Shown piece after piece: positions 35,533-43,018 of a stretch of 64,000 bases of DNA (its first letter is position 1; each line of letters begins with the position of its first letter). The stretch covers positions 1 to 64,000 of the forward strand of contig NZ_JPVN01000016.1 of assembly GCF_000772945.1 (NCBI RefSeq). Direction: 5' to 3'. The translations under genes and the position numbers were made by a program. Origin of the DNA: Ureibacillus manganicus DSM 26584. GTDB lineage: Bacteria > Bacillota > Bacilli > Bacillales_A > Planococcaceae. A model generated the notes under the pieces. That model had not been told where the DNA came from. It worked only from the letters and a program-made list of their open reading frames with translations, and did no database searches.

Positions 35533-36630
35533 ATGGCGGAATTAAAATTAGTAAACCTTACAAAAGAATATGATAAAGGAGCTGTCGCTGTTAAAGACTT
35601 TAACTTGCATATTTTAGATAAAGAATTCATTGTTTTTGTTGGTCCATCAGGATGCGGAAAAACAACTACTTTACGAATGATTGCAGGGTTAGAGGACATT
35701 ACAGATGGCTTACTAGAAATCGACGGTCAAAAAATGAATGAAGTTGCTCCTAAAAATCGCGATATTGCCATGGTATTTCAAAACTATGCATTGTATCCAC
35801 ATAAAACTGTTTATGAAAATATGGCTTTCAGTTTACAAATGAGAAAAGTGCCTAAAAAAGAAATTCAAGAAAAAGTTAATGAAGCTGCAAAAATTTTAGG
35901 TTTAGAAGAATATTTAAAGCGTAAACCAAAAGCATTATCAGGTGGTCAGCGTCAACGTGTTGCGCTTGGCCGTGCCATTGTTCGTGATGCAAAAATTTTC
36001 TTAATGGATGAGCCTTTATCGAATTTAGATGCAAAATTACGTGTGCAAATGCGTGCAGAAATCCAAAAACTACACCGTAGGTTAGGAACAACAACTATTT
36101 ATGTAACGCATGATCAAACAGAAGCGATGACAATGGCCACTCGATTAGTTGTCATGAAAGATGGTCTGATTCAACAAGTAGGTACTCCTAAAGATGTTTA
36201 CGATTATCCAAACAACGTTTTTGTAGGTAGCTTTATTGGTTCACCGGCTATGAACCTCTTTAAAGGAAAGCTTACGGAAGAAGGTTTTGTTTTAGGAGAT
36301 ATCCGAATAGAACTTCCTGAAAGCAAACGAACGTTGTTACAAGAAAAAGGATATATCGGACATGAAATCATACTCGGTATTCGTCCAGAAAATATTTATA
36401 CGAATTTTGAAGATATTGCGAACCATAAAGGGTCAAGAGTTACAGCACAAATTGAAGTGGCTGAGCTTATGGGTTCCGAAACATACTTATACTCGAATTT
36501 AAACGGTACTGATTTTATTGCAAGAATCGATGCGGATGCAACAGTAAAACCATTAGATATTATTGAACTAGCATTTGATATGGAAAGAGCACATTTTTTT
36601 GATGCGAATACAGAAAATCGGATTTTTTAA
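35533..36630 (+). CDS. Sugar ABC transporter ATPase (MsmX/UgpC type)
   Basis: The 365-residue ATPase has Walker A GPSGCGKTTT, Q-loop VFQNYALYPHKTVYEN, signature ALSGGQRQRVALGRAI, Walker B IFLMDEPLSNLDA and the switch His in YVTHDQTEA. The C-terminal TOBE/OB region (GIRPENIY, AELMGSETYLY) is that of carbohydrate importers. Many Bacillales share one such ATPase among several sugar importers; here a dedicated copy ends the operon, separated from the permease genes by five others. A terminator follows. Confidence 0.92.
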   Translation: MAELKLVNLTKEYDKGAVAVKDFNLHILDKEFIVFVGPSGCGKTTTLRMIAGLEDITDGLLEIDGQKMNEVAPKNRDIAMVFQNYALYPHKTVYENMAFSLQMRKVPKKEIQEKVNEAAKILGLEEYLKRKPKALSGGQRQRVALGRAIVRDAKIFLMDEPLSNLDAKLRVQMRAEIQKLHRRLGTTTIYVTHDQTEAMTMATRLVVMKDGLIQQVGTPKDVYDYPNNVFVGSFIGSPAMNLFKGKLTEEGFVLGDIRIELPESKRTLLQEKGYIGHEIILGIRPENIYTNFEDIANHKGSRVTAQIEVAELMGSETYLYSNLNGTDFIARIDADATVKPLDIIELAFDMERAHFFDANTENRIF

Positions 36631-36636
36631 TGAAAG

Positions 36637-36671
36637 AACCTGGCGACCCAACAAGCCAGGTTTTCTTTTAT
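36637..36671 (+). terminator. Terminator of the salvage cluster
   Basis: AACCTGGC and GCCAGGTT form an 8-bp stem around a 10-nt loop, followed by TTCTTTTATC. Confidence 0.85.
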
Positions 36672-36732
36672 CTTACAAATTATGTACAAATTAAAGGCGT
36701 GAGTAGGGGAGACCCTACTCAACGCCAATGCT

Positions 36733-37767
36733 TTATTTATTTTTCTTATCAATTGTTGCACCATTATCATGCTTTGGCATGAATTCTTTTGCAATTTCTT
36801 GTTGTGATTTCAATTTAGTGCTGTTTGTTGAGCTAGTAGATGTCTTATTGTTAGAAGTTTTAGGTTTCGTATTTGCGTTTGCAGTGATAAATTCGTTTGC
36901 AAATTCCGTAAGGGCATTTGTGTTCGATTTTGAGTTAGATACATTTGGTTTTTTTGATGAACTAGAATTTGCCGATTTCGATAAACCTGAATTTTTATTT
37001 AAAGCATTAGTTTCTGTTAAAAATTCATTGGCAAATTCAGTAATAGCGTTTGTGTTTTTATTATTAGATGATTTTGCTGAATTTGTATGAGAACTTTTCG
37101 ATGAACCCGAATTTGAATTATTCTTCGATTGTGTATTCGAAGTTAAAAATTCATTCGCAAATTCTGTGATCACACTTGAAGTTGTCTTTGATTTAACAGA
37201 ATTTACTTGAGCACTTTTAGCTGAGCTTGAAGAAGTATTTTTGTTACCCTGAGAGTTCGAAGTTAAAAACTCATTTGCAAATTCTGTCAAAGCATTTGTA
37301 TTATTATTTGATTGTTTAGCATTTTGTTTATTTTTTGAACTTAAATTTGCTGAATTGGATGAGTTTTTATTTGCTTGTGTATTTGCTGATAAAAACTCAT
37401 TCGCAAATTCTGTCACAGCATTTGTATTTTTACCCGCGCTTGAATTAGAACCACTTGCTTTGTAAGACGGGTTATTAAAGAATTCTTTAGCGATTTCTTC
37501 AATAGAAACTTTAGGCATGTTACTTCCCGCATTCGAATTAGAATTGTTCATTCCAGCTAATTTGTTTTTAACCGTTTTCGGAATCAAACTAGGAACAAAT
37601 TCTTTTGCGAATTCCACGATGGACTTGATTTGTTGGCCATTTGATGATGTTGGACCACTTTTCGGGTAAAATTCCTTTGCAATTTCCTCATGGCTTTTCG
37701 GTTTTGATGTATTCGTATTGCATCCACATGAATTGTTCTTATTACGCTTGTTATCAATGATTGACAT
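36733..37767 (-). CDS. Ser/Asn/Lys-rich repeat protein with nine GPR-site-like motifs, probable spore storage protein
   Basis: The 344-residue product is low in complexity (Ser, Asn, Lys, Thr) and has no membrane segment. Nine motifs of seven residues stand out: EEIAKEF (27, 90), VEFAKEF (51), TEFANEF (119, 161, 201, 243, 287) and QEIAKEF (323). The central five are spaced 40-44 residues apart. They closely match the germination-protease sites LEIASEF of alpha/beta SASPs and TEFASET of gamma SASPs. I infer an enlarged gamma-SASP-like amino-acid store. The N-terminus has a Cys-Gly-Cys. The ATG follows AAAGGAG. I know of no described protein of this design. Confidence 0.7.
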   Translation of the reverse strand: MSIIDNKRNKNNSCGCNTNTSKPKSHEEIAKEFYPKSGPTSSNGQQIKSIVEFAKEFVPSLIPKTVKNKLAGMNNSNSNAGSNMPKVSIEEIAKEFFNNPSYKASGSNSSAGKNTNAVTEFANEFLSANTQANKNSSNSANLSSKNKQNAKQSNNNTNALTEFANEFLTSNSQGNKNTSSSSAKSAQVNSVKSKTTSSVITEFANEFLTSNTQSKNNSNSGSSKSSHTNSAKSSNNKNTNAITEFANEFLTETNALNKNSGLSKSANSSSSKKPNVSNSKSNTNALTEFANEFITANANTKPKTSNNKTSTSSTNSTKLKSQQEIAKEFMPKHDNGATIDKKNK

Positions 37768-37788
37768 TAACTCATCTCCTTTCTTGTT

Positions 37789-37818
37789 TAATATGAGTCG
37801 AGCAATCCAACTTTATGT
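37789..37818 (-). promoter_or_regulatory. Candidate sigma-G promoter
   Basis: On the minus strand ACATA and CATATTA are exactly 18 bp apart. The sigma-G consensus is GHATR-N18-CATXHTA; only the first base differs. The start would lie about 15 bases before the ATG of the repeat protein, with the ribosome-binding site inside that short leader. Confidence 0.5.
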
Positions 37819-37919
37819 TAGAGAACGCTCGCCTCCATATCCAAAACAAGACAAGTAACTCAACAAATGACTAGTAATAAATAAATGAAGTTTGCCTATA
37901 CAGACAAACTTCAAAAGAC

Positions 37920-38744
37920 TTATTCCTTAATTAATGACGTACTTTCTAACTCATGCAACTTCTCATATATACGGCGTTTTCGGTAAAGCATTATTCCGGC
38001 TTCAGAAACATCTTTGATCATCCCTTTATTTGCAAAGGCTCCGAAAATCATTCCTGCAATGGGAATCATTTGGAATAATTTTTTCCATCCGAATTGATCA
38101 CGATAGGTAAAGAAGACTTCTTGCCAGCCTTTTAACTGAGAGATCATATCTTCTGAAGTGTTTTTCTTTTCATTCATCGTTGCAAGTTCCTTTAAAATTG
38201 CTTCTTTTCCAACAATGTCAGCAGAAGCAAATTGCATGCATTTTACGATAAATACACGTTCTGTTTTTTCGTTAGGATTATATCCATGAATGATTGCGAT
38301 TTCTTGTAGCGTTTTTAAAGCAGTACCCAATACTACAGGGATGTCTACAACCAATGTAAAGATACCGCCAAATCCAGTAGAAGCACCTTGAACTGTTGCA
38401 AACTTTACACGTTCTCCTTGAAGTGCATCACTTACTTTTATCATATCCTTTAGTGGCATTTTCGCAACATCTTCAATTGTTTCAATTTCTAAGTGAACAG
38501 TAGTTTTTCGAATTTTCTTTATCATTGCCTTTTCACTTATTAAATATTTACCGCCTGTTTGAATATAGCTGCCTAATTCATTAACCAATATTCCAATTTT
38601 CTCTTGTAAAAATTTTGGTGTTACTTTATCTAATAATTTGAAGGGGAGACGTCCAAGTTTTTCCCAAAAGAATAATCCTTTTTGGTCATCTTCCCAAGCT
38701 TCAATTTCCATTAAGTATTTTTGTAATTCCACTTTAGAGTCCAT
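37920..38744 (-). CDS. EcsC family protein
   Basis: The 274-residue product begins with ELQKYLMEIEAWEDDQKG and has the EcsC core: a glycine-rich region, VQGASTGFGGIFTLVVDIPV, then TLQEIAIIHGYNP and a hydrophobic segment IPIAGMIFGAFANKGMI. EcsC accompanies the EcsAB transporter in Bacillus, but stand-alone EcsC-like proteins such as this have no known function. It is divergent from the second VanW gene across a region with a perfect inverted repeat. Confidence 0.8.
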   Translation of the reverse strand: MDSKVELQKYLMEIEAWEDDQKGLFFWEKLGRLPFKLLDKVTPKFLQEKIGILVNELGSYIQTGGKYLISEKAMIKKIRKTTVHLEIETIEDVAKMPLKDMIKVSDALQGERVKFATVQGASTGFGGIFTLVVDIPVVLGTALKTLQEIAIIHGYNPNEKTERVFIVKCMQFASADIVGKEAILKELATMNEKKNTSEDMISQLKGWQEVFFTYRDQFGWKKLFQMIPIAGMIFGAFANKGMIKDVSEAGIMLYRKRRIYEKLHELESTSLIKE

Positions 38745-38775
38745 TTACGATTCTCCTAGCTAATTCATTTCATAT

Positions 38776-38810
38776 GTATACGAAATGACACTGCGTTAAG
38801 TTTCGTATAC
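38776..38810. promoter_or_regulatory. Perfect 10-bp inverted repeat in a divergent promoter region
   Basis: GTATACGAAA and TTTCGTATAC are separated by 15 bp, midway between the divergent EcsC-like and VanW genes. The symmetry, spacing and place suggest an operator for one or both genes. Confidence 0.55.
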
Positions 38811-38902
38811 TTAATTTATGTAATACAAAATATTATTTCCATTAACCAACTAATTACATTAGAGTTATTTTTTGATAAAGTATTGCTTAAGAGGTGATGG
38901 GA

Positions 38903-39727
38903 ATGCTTTCGTTAAGACCTATAAAGAGAAGTCAGCTTCGAATATTTGTTGGGAAAAAATATTTTCGATTCAAGCGTTATATAGAATGGTTCAACGGAAA
39001 TAAGAAATACGCTTTAACAAGATTAAATAAAAATTTATCTTATGTAATGTTTAGTCACCAATCTTTACTATTAAGACAACTAAAAGATATTGATATGCAA
39101 TTACAATACAATAAAATCAACAATTTAAAGATAGCGGCTAGACAACTTAATAAAATCATCATTAGACCAGGGGAAACTTTCTCTTATTGGCGTTTAATTG
39201 GAAATCCAACAAAACGAAAAGGGTATGTTGATGGGATGGTTTTACATTATGGTAAGGTAACTGTTGGGATTGGTGGAGGACTTTGTCAGTTATCGAACTT
39301 AATTTATTGGATGACTTTACATACACCGCTTACAGTTACTGAACGTTATCGTCATAGTTATGACGTATTCCCTGATTCCAATCGGACCCAACCATTTGGT
39401 AGTGGAGCAACGTGCTCTTACAATTACTTAGATTTACAAATAAAAAATGAAACAAACAATACTTATCAGTTACACATTTATTTAACAGATACTCATTTAG
39501 TAGGAGAATGGAGATCAGATGCTCGAGCTACCAAAACCTATGAGGTATATGAAAAAGATCATTCATTATCATTTGAGTACTGGGGAAGTTATATTCGTCA
39601 CAATAAAATCCACCGTAAAGTTTATAATTTAAATAGTGAATTGATTGATGATGAATTCGTTACTGAAAACCATGCTCTAATGATGTATGAGCCTTATCTT
39701 GAATATAAGCAGTCTCATGTAAAATAA
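38903..39727 (+). CDS. VanW family protein (second copy)
   Basis: The 274-residue product parallels the first VanW copy block by block: IIRPGETFSYWRLIGNP, KVTVGIGGGLCQLSNLIYWM, TERYRHSYDVFPDSNRTQPF and GSGATCSYNYLDLQI. The HTP-like LHTPL segment is in both. The ATG at proper distance from GAGGTG is preferred. Identity is clearly partial, so the copies are old paralogues or separate acquisitions. No resistance genes lie nearby, and the function is unknown. Confidence 0.85.
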   Translation: MLSLRPIKRSQLRIFVGKKYFRFKRYIEWFNGNKKYALTRLNKNLSYVMFSHQSLLLRQLKDIDMQLQYNKINNLKIAARQLNKIIIRPGETFSYWRLIGNPTKRKGYVDGMVLHYGKVTVGIGGGLCQLSNLIYWMTLHTPLTVTERYRHSYDVFPDSNRTQPFGSGATCSYNYLDLQIKNETNNTYQLHIYLTDTHLVGEWRSDARATKTYEVYEKDHSLSFEYWGSYIRHNKIHRKVYNLNSELIDDEFVTENHALMMYEPYLEYKQSHVK

Positions 39728-39766
39728 AAGCAGAATGATATCGTTTCAATCATTCTGCTTCCTTAT
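39728..39766. terminator. Terminator between VanW and alcohol dehydrogenase genes
   Basis: AAGCAGAATGAT and ATCATTCTGCTT form a perfect 12-bp stem with a 9-nt loop. It serves the VanW gene and possibly the convergent dehydrogenase gene. Confidence 0.8.
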
Positions 39767-39770
39767 TAGT

Positions 39771-40907
39771 TTAAGGTTTTAAAATCACTTTTATACAATC
39801 TTCTGTTTTTGTATCAAATACTTCATATCCATGTTTTGCTTTTTCAAGTGGTAAGACATGTGTCACAATATCGCTTGGATTTACTTTACCTTCTTTTATT
39901 AAATTATAAATAAATGGCATGTGGTGTGGAACAGGAGCTTGTCCAGTCTTTATAGTTACGTTTCTTTGGAAAATATCGCCTAGAGGGAATGCGTTGTATC
40001 TACCTGCGTAAACACCAGTCACTTGAATTGTGCCACCTTTTCTCACTGCTTGACTTGCAATGACAAGTCCACCCATGGCACCACTTTGGAATTTCAGCCC
40101 GCTTGCCAGAAATTCCATAGGTGTCATTTTTCCACTCATACCTACACAGTCAATGACAACATCCGCGCCACCTTTTGTAATCTCTTTTAAGTATTCACCG
40201 CAATTTTCATGATCCTCAAAATTGACTATTTCTACTTTGTTTGTATGTTTTGCGTGTTTTAGTCGATATCCAACATAATCTACTGCAATTATTCGCTCAG
40301 CCCCTTTTAACCAAGCAAATTTTTGGGCAAGTAAACCGATAGGGCCACATCCAAGAACAACTACCGTATCACCTTGCTTAACACCAGCATTATCAACACT
40401 CCAAAACGCTGTAGATGCAGCATCTGCGAGCAAAACTAGGCTTTCATCTGGAATTTCACTGTCTTCAGGGATCTTAAAGGGAAGGAAATTGCCGAAAGGA
40501 ACCCGCATATATTCTGCTTGTCCACCTGGATAACCTCCAGTTGTGTGTGAATAGCCAAAGAATCCACCCATTTCATTTTTATCATTAGAATTGTCACATT
40601 GACTTTCTAAATCGTGTTGGCAAAACCAACATTCACCACAAGCAACATTAAACGGTATAACGACGCGATCACCTTTTTTTACTTTAGTTACACTCTTACC
40701 AACTTCCTCCACAATACCCATTGGTTCATGTCCAATAACGTAATCCTTGTTCAGGTTAGGTATCATCCCATGTAATAAATGTAAGTCAGATCCACAGATT
40801 GCGGATGCTGTAACTTTTATAATAATATCGTCGGGTTTTAAAATATCTGGTGCTTTTACATTTTTAACTTCAACATTTTTAATACCTTGGAAAGTAACTG
40901 CCTTCAT
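39771..40907 (-). CDS. Zinc-dependent alcohol dehydrogenase (AdhB-like)
   Basis: The 378-residue medium-chain dehydrogenase has the catalytic zinc ligands in ASAICGSDLHLLHG and GHEPMGIVEEVG, the structural zinc cysteines in CGECWFCQHDLESQC, and the NAD loop VVVLGCGPIGLLA. It resembles glutathione-independent formaldehyde dehydrogenases. In B. subtilis a similar adhB lies among the yra spore-coat-like genes, and two coat-like genes stand directly upstream here, so a spore-associated role is likely. The substrate is unproven. Confidence 0.85.
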   Translation of the reverse strand: MKAVTFQGIKNVEVKNVKAPDILKPDDIIIKVTASAICGSDLHLLHGMIPNLNKDYVIGHEPMGIVEEVGKSVTKVKKGDRVVIPFNVACGECWFCQHDLESQCDNSNDKNEMGGFFGYSHTTGGYPGGQAEYMRVPFGNFLPFKIPEDSEIPDESLVLLADAASTAFWSVDNAGVKQGDTVVVLGCGPIGLLAQKFAWLKGAERIIAVDYVGYRLKHAKHTNKVEIVNFEDHENCGEYLKEITKGGADVVIDCVGMSGKMTPMEFLASGLKFQSGAMGGLVIASQAVRKGGTIQVTGVYAGRYNAFPLGDIFQRNVTIKTGQAPVPHHMPFIYNLIKEGKVNPSDIVTHVLPLEKAKHGYEVFDTKTEDCIKVILKP

Positions 40908-40930
40908 TTCTAAAACTCCCTTATGTTTTA

Positions 40931-41290
40931 TTATTTTGGCGGAGTTGGGAATAAACCTTTACGATTCATATCTTTAGGGAACAAATCTAATTGAGCTATA
41001 CTCACTGCATTTTCTGCAGATTTGATATCCAAATCTTTTTGAGCTTCTAGGTCATATGGTTTTAACCAATCTTTTTTCATCATCAATTCACAGATTTCAT
41101 CATACATATCGATCATTACATCTAGCTGGGTTTTCATTAATTTTCGAAGGGCAGGGGATGCGGTTTCAGTTAAAGCAAAAGATAAATTTCGAATACCTGT
41201 CTTCGTCGTCAATAAAAACTCAAGAGCAACTCCTGAATCCGTTAATTCAGGCATATTTACTGAGTTTATAGGATCTAAGTAGTCATCCAC
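40931..41290 (-). CDS. CotF-family spore coat protein
   Basis: The 119-residue helical product has the CotF-type core: ALEFLLTTKTGIRNLSFALT, ETASPALRKLMKTQLDVMI and DMYDEICELMMKKDWLKPYD. It begins 12 bases after the shorter coat-like gene and ends 23 before the dehydrogenase start, an arrangement like the yraF-adhB-yraE region of B. subtilis. It should be part of the spore coat. Confidence 0.82.
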   Translation of the reverse strand: MDDYLDPINSVNMPELTDSGVALEFLLTTKTGIRNLSFALTETASPALRKLMKTQLDVMIDMYDEICELMMKKDWLKPYDLEAQKDLDIKSAENAVSIAQLDLFPKDMNRKGLFPTPPK

Positions 41291-41302
41291 CGATTTCGCC
41301 TC

Positions 41303-41512
41303 CTAATATTCTAATTTCGAATTTCTATAAAGCTTAATCATTGCAGTTAATGCAGGAGTAGTAAGCTTAACATTTTTATCTAATAGCGCTCGTAAATCAT
41401 CATCAAAAACAATCCCTTGACTCATCTTCGATTTCAGTAAACTTGTTGTCATAAAATTAATCAATTCATGGAATTCCATCGTTTCATGAAGTGCTAATTT
41501 CTTTTCGAACAT
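41303..41512 (-). CDS. Short CotF-like spore protein (YraF/YraD type)
   Basis: The 69-residue product (MFEKKLALHETMEFHELINF..) looks like the N-terminal half of a CotF-type protein, with a helix containing the LALHETMELHE-like phrase common to the family. Start: the ATG after GGAGGAG. It leads the three-gene coat/dehydrogenase unit. CotF-like proteins often occur as such short and long pairs. Confidence 0.7.
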   Translation of the reverse strand: MFEKKLALHETMEFHELINFMTTSLLKSKMSQGIVFDDDLRALLDKNVKLTTPALTAMIKLYRNSKLEY

Positions 41513-41666
41513 ATACACTCCTCCTTTTTACCCTTAAAAAAGACTACCCTTACTAGAAAAGTTGTATTCATAATTTCAAATTTTAAATGTGTACTTTAAT
41601 TTTCATGAAATTGAATAAAAAAAATTCAAGTGAGTAAAAATAAGTGTCGTGGAGGTGAACAACATC

Positions 41667-41891
41667 ATGGCAAACAACAATAATAACAACCGCAACAACA
41701 ACCGTAACGATTTGGAAGAATTAGCTCAAGAATTAGATCTAAACAACCGCAATCGTAACAACAATAATAACAACAACCGCGAAGAATATGCTCAAGAAGC
41801 AGACTTCAATCGCAACAACAACAATAACAACCGTAACAACAACAACAATAACAACCGTAACAACAACAACAATAACAACAATAACCGTTAA
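41667..41891 (+). CDS. Asn-rich small protein, possible gamma-SASP-like
   Basis: The 74-residue product is more than half asparagine, in runs broken by arginine. Two islands, LEELAQELDL (16-25) and REEYAQEADF (38-47), have the E-x-A-x-E pattern of GPR sites in SASPs. The gene has a strong GGAGGTG site and a large terminator, so it is expressed rather than accidental. A spore reserve protein is my inference, supported by the neighbouring coat genes. A coat or matrix component is the alternative. Confidence 0.6.
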   Translation: MANNNNNNRNNNRNDLEELAQELDLNNRNRNNNNNNNREEYAQEADFNRNNNNNNRNNNNNNNRNNNNNNNNNR

Positions 41892-41957
41892 TTTTTGTTA
41901 TTAAATGTATAATTGCATAATTATATACGGAGTTATTGATTGAGCTCTGAACTGAAG

Positions 41958-42003
41958 CCCCGAAGTGTCACTTACATTTAAGTGGCTTTTCGGGGTCTTT
42001 CAT
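41958..42003 (+). terminator. Terminator of the Asn-rich gene
   Basis: CCCCGAA/TTCGGGG closes a longer hairpin with an inner CACTTA/TAAGTG stem, followed by TCTTTC. Confidence 0.8.
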
Positions 42004-42033
42004 TTACTTCATTCAGTTGACCTCTATTGCAGC

Positions 42034-42088
42034 GTATTTGTGACCAACATATGTTGGCCGAAGCTCGAGAAAATCTGGTCACGAATAC
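42034..42088. repeat. 12-bp inverted repeat with inner palindrome
   Basis: GTATTTGTGACC pairs with GGTCACGAATAC (one G-U) across 31 bases. The left arm runs into CCAACAT-ATGTTGG, a perfect 14-bp palindrome. It lies between the Asn-rich gene terminator and the RNase H-like gene. No gene is inside and no T-run follows. Confidence 0.6.
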
Positions 42089-42176
42089 ACCAAGACGATT
42101 TTGATTTACAATGAAATAATCAACCATTTGAAAGTGTATACTAGAAGTAAAATACATAATCGTAAGGAGGCCAATA

Positions 42177-42848
42177 ATGGAACTATTTATAGAATGGACA
42201 TACAAATCTAAAAATGGTATTGAAGCATCATTCCGTTCTGAATTTATGCCTGCTGCACATGCTTTAACTATAGGTGAAGATATTGAAAAAACAGGTCGCA
42301 CAAAAAATTTAACCTATAATGATAAATACGACTCTACATGGTTACCAAAAGAAATTAAGAAATACTTAAAAGAAATGGAAACAGAACCTCATAATGTAAA
42401 AGTGTATTTTGATGGAGGATACGACCTTCAATCTGGCGAAGCAGGACTTGGTGTTGCGATATATTATGAACAAAATGGAAAATGGTATCGTATGCGTAGA
42501 AATGCTCCTGCTCAAGGTCTAGCTTCCAACAACGAAGCAGAATATGCTGCACTCCACTTAGCAGTAATAGAGTTAGATCTTCTTACTGTACACCATCAAA
42601 AAGTACAATTTATCGGAGACTCCCAAGTCGTTATCAATCAGATGAGTGGGGAATGGCCGGCCTATGAAAAAGATCTCGCAAGTTGGGCTGATCGTATAGA
42701 TGAGAAGTTGAAAACGCTAGGGATTGAGCCGCAATTTGAATTAGTTCCAAGAAAGCTAAATGCTGAAGCAGATCGTCTTGCAACACAAGCACTACAAGGA
42801 GTAGACATTACTGGCCAAATCGAACTACAAGATAAATACGAATCCTAA
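42177..42848 (+). CDS. RNase H-like (reverse-transcriptase-like RNase HI) protein
   Basis: The 223-residue product has an N-terminal extension of about 70 residues and an RNase HI fold. The acidic catalytic residues are in VKVYFDGGYDLQ, NNEAEYAALHLAV, FIGDSQVVINQM and NAEADRLATQA, the four-residue DEDD set. It should cut RNA in RNA-DNA hybrids, or be a nucleic-acid-binding relative. It resembles YpeP/YpdQ-type proteins. The ATG follows AAGGAGG. It is monocistronic. Confidence 0.82.
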   Translation: MELFIEWTYKSKNGIEASFRSEFMPAAHALTIGEDIEKTGRTKNLTYNDKYDSTWLPKEIKKYLKEMETEPHNVKVYFDGGYDLQSGEAGLGVAIYYEQNGKWYRMRRNAPAQGLASNNEAEYAALHLAVIELDLLTVHHQKVQFIGDSQVVINQMSGEWPAYEKDLASWADRIDEKLKTLGIEPQFELVPRKLNAEADRLATQALQGVDITGQIELQDKYES

Positions 42849-42856
42849 GTAAAATC

Positions 42857-42895
42857 CTGTTTAGTCGCAATTATTTGCACTAAACAGTTTTTTTT
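42857..42895 (+). terminator. Terminator of the RNase H-like gene
   Basis: CTGTTTAGT and ACTAAACAG, extended by GCAA/TTGC, form the stem; eight T residues follow. Confidence 0.9.
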
Positions 42896-43018
42896 AGGAA
42901 AATATGTTCAAAAATTACATCGATTAATATTCATAACATTTATGCATATATTTACTAATAGTGGGAATTTGCGTGAAACAAATAGATTCCTTCATTAAGA
43001 ATTTTAGGAGGGTTAGTT

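Noticed and set aside
36728-37090. Hydrophobic plus-strand frame opposite the Ser/Asn-rich protein
   Set aside because: It is the antisense of AAT/TCA-rich codons, which read as Leu and Phe; the minus frame has a ribosome-binding site, promoter and regular motifs.
41978-42301. 107-codon minus-strand frame at the start of the RNase H-like gene
   Set aside because: It crosses a strong terminator and an inverted repeat and overlaps the well-supported RNase H-like start.
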